Below, one piece after another: positions 1-8,103 of a stretch of 49,314 nucleotides of DNA; position 1 is the stretch's first letter; every line of letters begins with the position of its first letter. The stretch lies in contig CAKQVV010000004.1 of the NCBI GenBank assembly GCA_934277845.1, positions 1 through 49,314 on the forward strand, read 5' to 3'. The translations under genes and the position numbers were made by a program. The stretch comes from an uncultured Clostridia bacterium. Lineage in GTDB: Bacteria > Bacillota > Clostridia > Christensenellales > Pumilibacteraceae. Under the pieces are notes generated by a model that had not been told where the DNA came from, made no database searches, and saw only the letters and a list, made by a program, of their open reading frames with translations.

Positions 1-514
1 CGTCGGACTTGGTCGCGCCTTTCACGTCGATAGGCGTGTTGAACGTGATGCTGTCGCCGTAGGCAAGGCGCACCATTACGCCGGACGCGCTTTCCGAATA
101 CTGATACTTGCCGTAGGTCGCGCTGCTCTTGCTGCTCGACAGCACATACGCCGCGTCGTCGACGCGGAAGGTCACTTCGTCGACGTAGGGTTTGCCGTTC
201 ACGGTCGCGGTGTAAACCACGGTATAAACGCCGGACACGTCAAGCGTGACTTCCTTTTCGGTAGTAGCCGAGCCGTCGGGTTTGATCACTACCGCGCTCG
301 CGGTGACGGCATTGCCGTCGACTGTGACGGTGCGCTCGGGAACGGTGAACTTCGTGCCGAAAGGCTTGATGTCCTCCACGGTCGGGTCCGACCATGCGGC
401 GGAAGCATAGACGGGGTCCGTTTTCCCCTGCCCCATGTAAACCGCCGTACCGCTCGCGGCAACCGCGGCAGCTAGTACCGCGCTCGCTACGATGGTTTTC
501 CATTTTTTACTCAT
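1..514 (-). CDS. Secreted protein with Ig-like region, C-terminus cut off by window edge
   Basis: The ATG at 514 follows an AGGAGG site by a good distance and the frame stays open for 171 codons to the window edge. The protein starts MSKKWKTIVASAVLAAAVA, a Sec signal peptide with no lipobox Cys. The mature part contains a VTVDGNAV...VSGVYTVVYTATVNGK stretch, typical of bacterial Ig-like beta-sandwich repeats in surface proteins, followed by a region that could begin a carbohydrate-binding beta-sandwich. It lies 63 nt after the second permease gene, so it is probably the last visible gene of the sugar-uptake operon. An extracellular binding or polysaccharide-degrading role is inference; no catalytic motif is visible in the part present. 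Confidence 0.75.
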   Translation of the reverse strand, partial: MSKKWKTIVASAVLAAAVAASGTAVYMGQGKTDPVYASAAWSDPTVEDIKPFGTKFTVPERTVTVDGNAVTASAVVIKPDGSATTEKEVTLDVSGVYTVVYTATVNGKPYVDEVTFRVDDAAYVLSSSKSSATYGKYQYSESASGVMVRLAYGDSITFNTPIDVKGATKSD

Positions 515-577
515 GCTTATTCCTCCTGTTTTAGGATTGGTTTGATTTTCTTTTTTCATTTACGTATTATTGTTATT

Positions 578-1495
578 TCAGCCTTTCAGTCCGCCGACCG
601 TGAGATTTCCGAGCAATCTCTTGTGAAAGCACAGAAACAGCACGAGTATGGGGATGAGCATCAGCATTGCGCCCGTCATACGCATCGGGACGGTGGACAA
701 GCCGTTTTCCGTCGTCGACGCCATGTAGAACATACCCAGCGCGATCGTGGGATACGACGGCATGTAGATGAGCGGCGTCTGGTAGTCGTTCCAGAAAGCG
801 ATGAAGTTGATCAGCATTACCGTGAAGAACGTGTTTCTCACCAGCGGCAAAATGATTCTGAGCAGCACCGCAAGGTTGCTCGCCCCGTCTATCTTCGCCG
901 CCTCGGTATAAGCCATAGGGAGCGTTTTGAAGATTCCGTGGAACACGAGAAAGTACAGCCCCAAAAAGTTCGCTTTCATTATCCACAATCCGTAGAGTTT
1001 ATCGAACAGTCCGAGGGCTTTCGCCATGCGGATTTCCGACGGGAGCGCGCCGACGATGGGCAGTACCATCGTGACGATGACCGTGGTGTAAACGACTTTC
1101 GAGAAACGGAACCTGTATCTTGCGCAAAGGTAAGCCGTTATGCACGGAATAAGCGTCGAGGTGAACGCACAGCCGAGCGAGTACAGGAACGCATAGAGGA
1201 ACATCATTCCCATGCCGACTTTCTTCACACCCGTAGCGGACGGGACTCTTACGAAGAACATTTTGAAAACGAAGGAATAGTTCCACACCCATTTTTTCGG
1301 GAAACCGATAATGTTGAGGCGGAATTCCGACTGTTTCTGGAACGATCTCAATAGTCCCCAGATAAGCGGCGTGAACAGCGAAATCGTGTACAGGATCAGG
1401 CACACGAGCAGCGTGATCGTGAACGCGTTGAACCGCGATTTGGTTTCGCGCGCGCTCATTTTCGGCTCGATGTTGGTAGTAGTAAATTCTTTCAT
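578..1495 (-). CDS. Carbohydrate ABC transporter permease, MalG type
   Basis: This 305-residue membrane protein has about six hydrophobic segments and the cytoplasmic EAA loop (EAAKIDGASNLAVLLRIILP) that docks to the transport ATPase in CUT1 sugar importers. It matches the usual MalG/AraQ length. An AAGGAGG site lies 8 nt before the ATG, and the upstream permease stop codon is 3 nt away, so the two permeases are translated in tandem. With the partner permease and the lipoprotein upstream it should form an oligosaccharide importer. No ATPase gene is present, so it probably uses a shared MsmK-like ATPase encoded elsewhere. The family is certain; the substrate is unknown. Confidence 0.93.
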   Translation of the reverse strand: MKEFTTTNIEPKMSARETKSRFNAFTITLLVCLILYTISLFTPLIWGLLRSFQKQSEFRLNIIGFPKKWVWNYSFVFKMFFVRVPSATGVKKVGMGMMFLYAFLYSLGCAFTSTLIPCITAYLCARYRFRFSKVVYTTVIVTMVLPIVGALPSEIRMAKALGLFDKLYGLWIMKANFLGLYFLVFHGIFKTLPMAYTEAAKIDGASNLAVLLRIILPLVRNTFFTVMLINFIAFWNDYQTPLIYMPSYPTIALGMFYMASTTENGLSTVPMRMTGAMLMLIPILVLFLCFHKRLLGNLTVGGLKG

Positions 1496-1498
1496 ATA

Positions 1499-2419
1499 CT
1501 AGTCCTCCTTCGGTCCGAATTTTTCGAGTGCCCATTTGACGCCGAGAGTGAGCGGAACTACGATGACGGTGAGCAGTAAGCCCATTGCCGCAAGCAACGT
1601 GTACTCGGAGTCCGAAGCCGCGTTCTTGGTTTTCATGTACAGGTAATAGCCGTAAGTCTGTAAGTTTTCCGGTGCGCCGCCGCCGTAGAACGAGTACAGC
1701 GCGATCTGGTTGGTGAACAGTCCCGCGATGCCCGTAATAAGGAAGGTCGACAGCGTGGGATAAATCATCGGCAGCGTGATTTTCCAGAACTCGGTAAGTC
1801 CGGTCGCTCCGTCGAGGTGCGCCGACTCCACTACTTCCTGCGAAATACCGCTCATTCCGTTGGAGTACATGAGTACGGACGTGCCGAATCCTACCCACAA
1901 GTTGTAGAAGATGATCGTTGCGTAACGCGAACCGGGGTTTTCCAGCAGCCCTCTGATTTTCACGCCGAACAGTTGCGACGCGAACGCGGGAATCGCGCGC
2001 TCGACAAAGAACTGGAAGATCGTGACCATGACTATGCCGGAAATGATCGACGGTAGGAACAGGATCACGCGGAACGCGTTGCTTATGGGTAGTTTCTTGT
2101 AAATGTAATACGAGAATATCAGCCCGAGCGGCGTGCCCAGGAACGTGAGTACTACATAGGCGAGCAAACTGTTCTTTGCCGTCGCCAGCAGTACCGGCGA
2201 CTTCGTAAACAGGTCAAACGCGTTCTGTATGTTCGAGAACGTCCAGGTATATGTTCCGGACATCGTGTCGATCTTCTTGAACGCAAGCAGTATCGAGTTG
2301 AAGTTGACGCCGATATACATCACGCAGAACTGCGCTATCGGAAAGATCATCATCAGCGTGTAGAAGATCAGGTCTTTGTCCTTCCCTCTCAGCACGCGTT
2401 TTTTCTTTGATTTTTCCAA
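1499..2419 (-). CDS. Carbohydrate ABC transporter permease, MalF type
   Basis: This is a roughly 306-residue inner-membrane permease with about six membrane segments and the EAA motif ESAHLDGATGLTEFWKITLP. It is the MalF/UgpA half of the CUT1 importer. The start is a judgement call. A GTG at 2428 is in frame but the GAGGTGA site abuts it directly, whereas a TTG at 2419 lies at normal spacing from that site, so I chose TTG. The N-terminus is then strongly basic (EKSKKKRVLRGKDKD), fitting a cytoplasmic start. It follows the solute-binding gene by about 20 nt and is followed within 3 nt by the MalG partner. Confidence 0.9.
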   Translation of the reverse strand: MEKSKKKRVLRGKDKDLIFYTLMMIFPIAQFCVMYIGVNFNSILLAFKKIDTMSGTYTWTFSNIQNAFDLFTKSPVLLATAKNSLLAYVVLTFLGTPLGLIFSYYIYKKLPISNAFRVILFLPSIISGIVMVTIFQFFVERAIPAFASQLFGVKIRGLLENPGSRYATIIFYNLWVGFGTSVLMYSNGMSGISQEVVESAHLDGATGLTEFWKITLPMIYPTLSTFLITGIAGLFTNQIALYSFYGGGAPENLQTYGYYLYMKTKNAASDSEYTLLAAMGLLLTVIVVPLTLGVKWALEKFGPKED

Positions 2420-2440
2420 GGGTTTCACCTCACTATTCGC

Positions 2441-4156
2441 TTATGCAAGCGATTTCCAGTTGTTTTGCTGAAACTTGATCATTCCGTTGAAGTAATTTTC
2501 GAGCGTGGTGCTCGTTTCGTGGAAAACGTGAGCAGCCCACTGATAATCGGAAGAACCGACGGTGGTGCGGAACAATTCCGACATGACGAATTTACTCTGA
2601 TTGTTGACGTAGGTCGTGTTGGTCGAGAACGGATATACTATGTCGGAGTTCTGTTTCGCTTTCATGACCGATCTGCCGTAAGGCGACATTTTGGCAAGTT
2701 GTTCGTCGTTCATCGTGTAGTCGAGCGCTTTCGGAGTGTCGGTGATCTGGCTGTATTCGACGAGTTGCGCGTCGGAGTGTACGAACTTGATGAAGTCGTA
2801 AGCGATGGGTTTCTTCCAGTCGGCAATGTTCGCTTTCATAAAGCACATCGAGTAAATGTGATCGAACAGCGTGTTTTTGCCTGCCCCTACTTTCTCGCGG
2901 GTAGCCTTGGGGAACGGCATAAAGCCGAAGTTACGGTTTGCCTTGGAATACTTTTCGTCCATGCCGGTCGCCATTTCGTTGAAGGTCGTGGTCGCTTCGC
3001 TTTCCCACCAGATGCCGTCGACGAGCATCGCGATGTCTTTTGACGTTCCGTCAAGACCTGCGTAGAGGAATTCTTCCTGCGCGTTCATGTGCGAGAAACC
3101 GCTGTTGAACACGAGGTCGTGATGATATTTGTCGGTGGTGACGATTCTGTTGAGGAATTGCAGCGCATAGTACTTGCCTGCCTGACGCGCGAGTTCATAG
3201 CCGTTGGTCGAGGTGATCGGGGTTGCGGCGGCGTCCTTTACGAACTGACCGTTCTGCGATCTGCCGAGGTCGGTAGCCTCGCCGTCGAGCGTGTAGTTGA
3301 GCATCGTCTGGTCGAGTCCTTCATAGTCGGTCGCCATCGACATCATGAGCGAGTTGAGATAGTCGCGGTAGTTCGCGCCCGTCCATACCAGCGGCAAGCC
3401 GCCGTCCTGAACGATATAGTCGCACAGCATGAAGAACTCGTCGTAGGTCGCGGGAAGTCCGTCGTCGTCCGTGCCTTCTATTCCGTCCGGACCTGCGCTT
3501 CTCGCGTCGTTCTCGTTGTAGATAAAATAGTCGGAAATATCTTCGGTGCCGGCGGGCGTTTTCGCGAAGTAGTAGCCTTTCTGATCGAAAAGATCCTTGT
3601 TGTACACAATCCCGGTATAAGCGGAATAGTGCGGGATAGCATAATAATGAGTCTTGCCGTCGCTTTCCGCAACGCCGTAGTACTCTTTCTGCTCGTCGGT
3701 GAGTTTGCCCACAATCGTCGAGCCGGCTTTGTCGCCGAACGAACTAAGGTCGGCGGTAACCGCGTCGGTGATGTCGCCGAGGACGCCCTCCGCTTTCATC
3801 GTGTAGTAATAAGCGTATTCGGTAAAGTACACTTCGTCGCGGTTGTCGAGGATCTGGCTCTGAACCGCGCCTGCGGTCGATTTCTGGTTGTTGACGTAGA
3901 TCTGGATGCCTTTTTTGCCTTCCTCGTAAACGTCGTCCTTATGAAGGTCCTCGTACTTCTTCTTTGCAGCCGCGAGCCAGTCGGATCCGTAACCGCCGTA
4001 GAAGTTGAAAACGTATAACTGCGTTCTCGAGACGTCGATCTGCTCGTCGTCGAGTCCCGGGTTGATCTGACCGGAGCCGCCCGCGCACGCGCCGAGCGAG
4101 AAACAGGTTACCGTCGCAAGCATCGTTGCGATAATTCTTTTAATTTTTCCTTTCAT
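2441..4156 (-). CDS. Sugar ABC transporter solute-binding lipoprotein
   Basis: This 571-residue extracellular binding protein begins with a basic signal peptide and a lipobox ending CFSLGAC, so Cys24 should be lipidated. The remainder has the two-lobed pattern of family 1 sugar-binding proteins. Segments such as HYYAIPHYSAYTGIVYNKDLFDQKGYY and AYDFIKFVHSDAQLVEYSQ are typical of that fold. It is longer than the usual 420-450 residues. The ATG has an AAAGGAG site 9 nt upstream. It sits 16 nt after a GH2 glycosidase and before two permeases, so it probably captures an oligosaccharide made or processed by that enzyme. The ligand is unknown. Confidence 0.93.
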   Translation of the reverse strand: MKGKIKRIIATMLATVTCFSLGACAGGSGQINPGLDDEQIDVSRTQLYVFNFYGGYGSDWLAAAKKKYEDLHKDDVYEEGKKGIQIYVNNQKSTAGAVQSQILDNRDEVYFTEYAYYYTMKAEGVLGDITDAVTADLSSFGDKAGSTIVGKLTDEQKEYYGVAESDGKTHYYAIPHYSAYTGIVYNKDLFDQKGYYFAKTPAGTEDISDYFIYNENDARSAGPDGIEGTDDDGLPATYDEFFMLCDYIVQDGGLPLVWTGANYRDYLNSLMMSMATDYEGLDQTMLNYTLDGEATDLGRSQNGQFVKDAAATPITSTNGYELARQAGKYYALQFLNRIVTTDKYHHDLVFNSGFSHMNAQEEFLYAGLDGTSKDIAMLVDGIWWESEATTTFNEMATGMDEKYSKANRNFGFMPFPKATREKVGAGKNTLFDHIYSMCFMKANIADWKKPIAYDFIKFVHSDAQLVEYSQITDTPKALDYTMNDEQLAKMSPYGRSVMKAKQNSDIVYPFSTNTTYVNNQSKFVMSELFRTTVGSSDYQWAAHVFHETSTTLENYFNGMIKFQQNNWKSLA

Positions 4157-4172
4157 TTTCGGTTACTCCTTT

Positions 4173-5969
4173 TTAGTATATTTTACGCTTTTCGAAACGG
4201 TCCGAGGTTGCCGGAACAACAAAACCCGCTCCGAAGTTATCCTGATTATTCATCGCGGTTTCGGACTGCGTGCAATCTTCTATCGCGGCTTTTTGCATAT
4301 TACATTCGCGGATTTGCCTTTCCGCCGTTTCGCTGAACTTCGACTTGCGGTCGTAAGTGTACAGTCCGTTTTGCTCCTGCTCCACGTCGTAAAGTTGCGT
4401 GTAACAGAATCCGCTCAGTTTTTTCGCTTTCAGCAGCAAACTCGTGAGTCTGACGTAACCGTCGACGTACTCCTGTTCGCCGCCGCAGCGTCGGTAACCC
4501 CAGCCGTTTTCGCTCGAAGTCGCATACGACACTCCGCCGTACTCGCTGGCGTTAAGCGGCAGTCCCTTTTCGTAACGAAGCCCGTCCTCGTCCGCAAAAT
4601 CCGGCGCGTAAACCTTATCCATGATAAGTTCGTCTTTCTCATCCAGTGCTTTGAGATGTTTTTCCAGCGTTTCGGGATCGAGATAGTCGTGGAAGTCGTA
4701 AAGGTCGGTTTTGTGACCGTGAAAGCCGCCGCTCACGTCCACGCACGGACGGGTTTCGTCGAGTGCCTTGGTCAGCGCATATATCGCGTCCACAAAGCGC
4801 ACGTCGCGCACCTTTCTGGGATCGATCAGGCTTTCCCAGGTTTCGTTTAACGGACACCAGGTGACTATCGACGGGTGATTGAAGTCGCGTTCCACCGCTT
4901 CCGTCCACTCGCCCGCTACCGTCCCGAGCGCTTCGAGGTTTTCGTAATCGACGCCCCAGCTCGGGAACTCGCCCCACACCATGTAGCCTGCCTTGTCGCA
5001 GTGGTAAAGGAAACGCGGATCAAACACTTTCTGATGCAGTCTTGCGCCGTTGAACCCGAGCCGCAGCCCCAGTTCCACGTCGCGGATCATGCTTTCGTCG
5101 TCGGGCGCGGTGTACAGCCCGTCGGGATAATATCCCTGATCGAGCGACAACCGCTGAAACACGCTCACGCCGTTAAGCAGGAATTTCATTCCGTCATAAC
5201 GAACCTCTCTCAGCCCGAAGTAACTCTTCACTTCGTCGCCGCAATAGCGTACCGTCACGTCGTACAGTCTGCCGTTGCCGATCTCCCACAAGTGTTTTTC
5301 GCCCAGCGCGATCTCGAAACGTTTGCGGTATTTGACATAACCTTTCGCTTCGCCGGCGGGTTTGCCGTCGTAGGTCACGGTAATCTCCGCGTCGCCCTCG
5401 CCCTCGCCCACGATTTCCACTCCGACGCTTCCCTTTCCTATGTCCGGGAAAAACCGCAGAGATTTGACGTAGTTCTCAGGCGTGCGTTCCAGCCATACCG
5501 GCTGCCATATTCCCGTCACGCGGGTGTAAAAACAACCGAACGATTCGCGCTTTGCCGACTGCTTGCCGGTGGGAATATTTTCGGTAACGTCGTTGTGTAC
5601 CAGTACGCGTATTTCGTTCTCGCCGCTCTCGACTGCCTTGGAAATATCGAAGCCGAACGGCGTATACCCGCCGCGATGCACGCCGACGCGCTTGCCGTTT
5701 ATAAACACGGTCGCCTCGTAATTAACCGCACCGAAACGGATAAAAAGTCTCTCGCCGCCACTTGGTTTTTCTGCCGTAAACGTCCGGGTGTATTCGCAAT
5801 CGTTGATAAAGTCCGTGCGGTTTATTCCCGAAAGTACCGACTCCGGCGCAAACGGTACTTCTATTTCGCTTGCGTCCGGCACGGACGGCGAATAGAACTT
5901 CCATTTGCCGTTGAGAATGGTTATACCTTCGCGGCTGAATTGTGGATTTGGGCATTCCGTTCTTAGCAT
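4173..5969 (-). CDS. Glycoside hydrolase family 2 (beta-galactosidase/beta-glucuronidase-like)
   Basis: This enzyme of about 598 residues has the GH2 order: N-terminal sugar-binding jelly roll (about 15-160), Ig-like beta-sandwich (about 165-255) and TIM barrel (about 256-560). Numbered from the upstream ATG, the acid/base is Glu377 in PLNETW and the nucleophile Glu477 in NASEYGG. There is no signal peptide, so it should act in the cytoplasm on imported oligosaccharide. Two ATG codons are adjacent (5972 and 5969); the AGGTGA site touches the first, so 5969 is preferred. It is first in the operon with the binding protein and permeases. It lacks the large C-terminal domains of LacZ, so it is closer in build to beta-glucuronidase-type members. 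The exact sugar cannot be told. Confidence 0.92.
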   Translation of the reverse strand: MLRTECPNPQFSREGITILNGKWKFYSPSVPDASEIEVPFAPESVLSGINRTDFINDCEYTRTFTAEKPSGGERLFIRFGAVNYEATVFINGKRVGVHRGGYTPFGFDISKAVESGENEIRVLVHNDVTENIPTGKQSAKRESFGCFYTRVTGIWQPVWLERTPENYVKSLRFFPDIGKGSVGVEIVGEGEGDAEITVTYDGKPAGEAKGYVKYRKRFEIALGEKHLWEIGNGRLYDVTVRYCGDEVKSYFGLREVRYDGMKFLLNGVSVFQRLSLDQGYYPDGLYTAPDDESMIRDVELGLRLGFNGARLHQKVFDPRFLYHCDKAGYMVWGEFPSWGVDYENLEALGTVAGEWTEAVERDFNHPSIVTWCPLNETWESLIDPRKVRDVRFVDAIYALTKALDETRPCVDVSGGFHGHKTDLYDFHDYLDPETLEKHLKALDEKDELIMDKVYAPDFADEDGLRYEKGLPLNASEYGGVSYATSSENGWGYRRCGGEQEYVDGYVRLTSLLLKAKKLSGFCYTQLYDVEQEQNGLYTYDRKSKFSETAERQIRECNMQKAAIEDCTQSETAMNNQDNFGAGFVVPATSDRFEKRKIY

Positions 5970-6153
5970 CATTCACCTGCTTTTGATTTGTCATAGTAGG
6001 GCGATGTCGCGCGCATTGTCGCCGGGGCGTCGTTCGTCCTGCTCCGTTTAAGGTTAAGGACTCCTTTGTCCCGTTCGGTTTTCCATAGTCGTGTAACTCG
6101 CATTTTGAAAAACAGCGACGCAAAAACTACGCTTCTCGCGCCTTTACATATAC

Positions 6154-6181
6154 ATTTTAACACGGATTTTTCACATGTCAA
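6154..6181 (-). promoter_or_regulatory. Promoter of the GH2/ABC transporter operon
   Basis: On the minus strand TTGACA (6176-6181) is followed after 16 nt by TAAAAT (6154-6159), close to the housekeeping consensus. Transcription would start near 6147 and leave a leader of about 178 nt before the GH2 gene. It is divergent from the regulator promoter at 6259-6287, so the ArsR-like protein can plausibly act on this spacer. Confidence 0.7.
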
Positions 6182-6258
6182 TACCTATTACCTTTCCGAT
6201 TTTTAACAGTTTCGTCCCTCTATTCTTTCCACTTTTCGGAAAACATAGATAATTTCAG

Positions 6259-6287
6259 TTGACAACGCGGTTATCGTTTCGTATAAT
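6259..6287 (+). promoter_or_regulatory. Consensus sigma-A promoter of the ArsR-like regulator
   Basis: TTGACA (6259-6264), a 17-nt spacer and TATAAT (6282-6287) make a perfect consensus promoter. The start point would fall near 6294, just before the two direct repeats at 6300-6363, so those repeats lie in the leader of the transcript. Confidence 0.8.
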
Positions 6288-6299
6288 TTTTATGAAGTT

Positions 6300-6363
6300 G
6301 CGGCGGAGTTTTACCGCAAAAATACGCAAAAACGGCTTGTCGCGGCGGAGTTTTGCCGTAAAA
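6300..6363 (+). repeat. Two 22-bp direct repeats in the regulator leader (possible operator)
   Basis: The sequence beginning GCGGCGGAGTTTT occurs at 6300-6321 and 6342-6363 with 20 of 22 identical bases. The centre spacing is 42 bp, four turns of B-DNA, so both copies face the same side of the helix. Each copy contains short inverted CGG/CCG arms. They lie between the promoter start and the TTG start codon of the ArsR-like gene. Autoregulation by roadblock is an inference; an RNA element is the alternative. Confidence 0.65.
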
Positions 6364-6384
6364 GCCGTTACGTGAGGTGGAAAT

Positions 6385-7335
6385 TTGAGCGATATTATAA
6401 GTCCCGAGAAGGATATACTGTTGTCGGTGGCGTCCGAGCACGATCACGACATGATAGTCAAGATTTCGCGCGCGTTGTCCGTCCCTGACCGCGTGCGGAT
6501 ATTGAAAAGTTTGCTTCTTCGCCCGAAGAATCTTTCCGATCTTTCGGCGGAACTGGACATACCGGTGTCGTCGGTTTCGCGCCATATCGACGCGCTGAAC
6601 GAGGCGCAGTTGATTTTCGTGAACTATCAGCCGGGCCCCAAGGGGCACACGAAGTACTGCTCGCAAATGGTGATGAGTTACACCGTGTCGCTGGACGCGC
6701 CGCGCATGCTGGAAAGTCAGGCGACCGAATACGTCATGGAAATGCCCGTGGGACTGTATTCGCATTGCCATATAAAGGCTCCGTGCGGTATGACGGGCAA
6801 GGACGGAAACCTCGGCGCATTCGACGATCCGACCACTTTCTTCCTTCCCGAGCGCGTAAACGCCGAATGTATCTGGTTCGATTCCGGTTTTATAAGTTAT
6901 AATTTCCCTAAACCGTCCGACGGGATGGATATCGCCGAAATCACTTTTTCGTTCGAGATCTGTTCGGAAACCGTGTACTATAACAACAACTGGCCCAGCG
7001 ATATTACGGTGTCGGTCAACGACGTGGAACTCACGACCTTTACTTCTCCGGGCGATTTCGGCGGCAGGCGCGGACACTACACTCCCGAACACTGGCCCGT
7101 AACGAGCACGCAGTTCGGCATATTAAAGACGATTTCGGTCAATTCCGAGGGTACTTTCGTCGACAAAACGCTGGTAAATTCACACGTCGCCGTCGGCGGA
7201 CTTAAACTCGATGCCGGCAACGCCGTGAAACTCACCATCGGCATCAAAAATGACGCCGTTCATCGCGGCGGACTTAATCTGTTCGGCAAAAATTTCGGCG
7301 ACTATAATCAATCGATTATTATGACGATTAAATAG
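6385..7335 (+). CDS. ArsR-like winged-helix regulator with large C-terminal domain
   Basis: The start is TTG at 6385 with a GAGGTGG site about 6 nt upstream. Residues about 22-90 form an ArsR-type winged helix (SVPDRVRILKSLLLRPKNLSDLSAELDIPVSSVSRHIDALNEAQLI). This is joined to a beta-rich domain of about 215 residues containing GLYSHCHIKAPCGM, DDPTTFFLPERV and WFDSGFISYNFPKP. Ordinary ArsR proteins are about 100 residues, so the C-terminal domain is probably a ligand sensor. The gene is divergent from the GH2/ABC operon, which makes a sugar-responsive regulator likely. No metal-binding Cys pair of the ArsR/SmtB kind is seen in the recognition helix. DNA binding is firm from the family; the sugar-sensing role is inference. 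Confidence 0.85.
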   Translation: MSDIISPEKDILLSVASEHDHDMIVKISRALSVPDRVRILKSLLLRPKNLSDLSAELDIPVSSVSRHIDALNEAQLIFVNYQPGPKGHTKYCSQMVMSYTVSLDAPRMLESQATEYVMEMPVGLYSHCHIKAPCGMTGKDGNLGAFDDPTTFFLPERVNAECIWFDSGFISYNFPKPSDGMDIAEITFSFEICSETVYYNNNWPSDITVSVNDVELTTFTSPGDFGGRRGHYTPEHWPVTSTQFGILKTISVNSEGTFVDKTLVNSHVAVGGLKLDAGNAVKLTIGIKNDAVHRGGLNLFGKNFGDYNQSIIMTIK

Positions 7336-7342
7336 AAACGGG

Positions 7343-7376
7343 CGTGGAATCCCCGACAGCAGACGGATAATTATCC
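7343..7376 (+). repeat. Solo right end of the mosaic palindromic repeat family
   Basis: Just after the regulator stop codon lies CGTGGAATCCCCGACA followed by GCAGACGGATAATTATCC. The first part matches the conserved right end of the repeats at 37375-37396, 41148-41168 and 46692-46713. No left half or hairpin is present here, so this is a remnant or a minimal copy. Confidence 0.6.
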
Positions 7377-7405
7377 TTATGATAAAACGGATAAATAATC
7401 CCGAT

Positions 7406-7451
7406 CAAACAAAAAACAGCGGCGCACGATTTTTATCGTTCGTCGCTGTTT
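7406..7451 (-). terminator. Rho-independent terminator of the DUF2188 gene
   Basis: Arms at 7414-7430 and 7435-7451 pair over 17 positions with one mismatch and one wobble around a 4-nt loop. On the minus strand the stem is followed by TTTTTTG. It ends the minus-strand gene at 7482 and may also stop the convergent regulator transcript. Confidence 0.8.
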
Positions 7452-7481
7452 AATGCTTATTTCCTCTAAATACTCACGCCG

Positions 7482-8009
7482 TTACTTGTCGTAACGCTGT
7501 TTGCGGATCTTACCGTCTTTTTTGTGGATCGTGATGGTTCCGTCCTGATTTTCGGCTTTTTCCTTGGCAAACGCGATCGCCTCGGCCTGAGTGTCGAAAA
7601 GTTTCAGCGCACGGCTGCCCTTTGCAAACTTTACCTGCCATTTGCCGTCATCACGGAGTGATACATGATAATTCTTCGGACGATTGACCGTCTTTTTTTC
7701 GGCGGTATCGTCATCATTTTCATTCGCAATCTCTTCGGCATCTTCGGTGTATTCTTCGGTTTCGGGTGCGACGGGTTCGGACAGAACTTCTTTGTTTTCC
7801 ACCGGTTTTTTAGTTTCTTCCGCCTTAATCTCTTCTACGGGCTTGCCGCCGCGCTTTTTTGCTGCTTTTGCGGCGCGCTTAGCCTCTTTACGCGCGAGTT
7901 TTTCGCGGATTTTTTCGGCTTTTGCGGCTTCCTTTGCGCGACGTGCGGCCTGCTTTTTACCCTCTTTCAGTCTCTTTTTTTCTTCCTTGGTGAGTTTTTT
8001 CTCTGCCAT
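7482..8009 (-). CDS. Lys/Ala-rich protein with C-terminal DUF2188 domain
   Basis: The protein has 175 residues. Residues about 1-55 are dominated by Lys, Ala, Arg and Glu (EKKRLKEGKKQAARRAKEAAKA) and resemble histone H1-like or ribosome-associated basic tails. Residues about 56-110 are acidic. The last 65 residues (NYHVSLRDDGKWQVKFAKGSRALKLFDTQAEAIAFAKEKA) match the DUF2188 pattern of a small beta-beta-beta-alpha domain. The start at 8009 is chosen because GGAAGG lies 6 nt before it, whereas an upstream ATG at 8030 has no site. It has its own promoter and terminator and is monocistronic. Function is unknown; nucleic-acid binding through the basic tail is a guess. Confidence 0.85.
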   Translation of the reverse strand: MAEKKLTKEEKKRLKEGKKQAARRAKEAAKAEKIREKLARKEAKRAAKAAKKRGGKPVEEIKAEETKKPVENKEVLSEPVAPETEEYTEDAEEIANENDDDTAEKKTVNRPKNYHVSLRDDGKWQVKFAKGSRALKLFDTQAEAIAFAKEKAENQDGTITIHKKDGKIRKQRYDK

Positions 8010-8059
8010 ATCGTACCTTCCCCGGCGCAAAACGCGTCTTTGATTTGATTTTCACTCTA

Positions 8060-8088
8060 ATTATATACGGTTTTTTAAAATTTTGCAA
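8060..8088 (-). promoter_or_regulatory. Promoter of the DUF2188 gene
   Basis: On the minus strand TTGCAA (8083-8088), a 17-nt spacer and TATAAT (8060-8065) precede the gene, with a start expected near 8053 and a leader of about 45 nt. Confidence 0.7.
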
Positions 8089-8103
8089 GAAAAATATCGA
8101 AAA

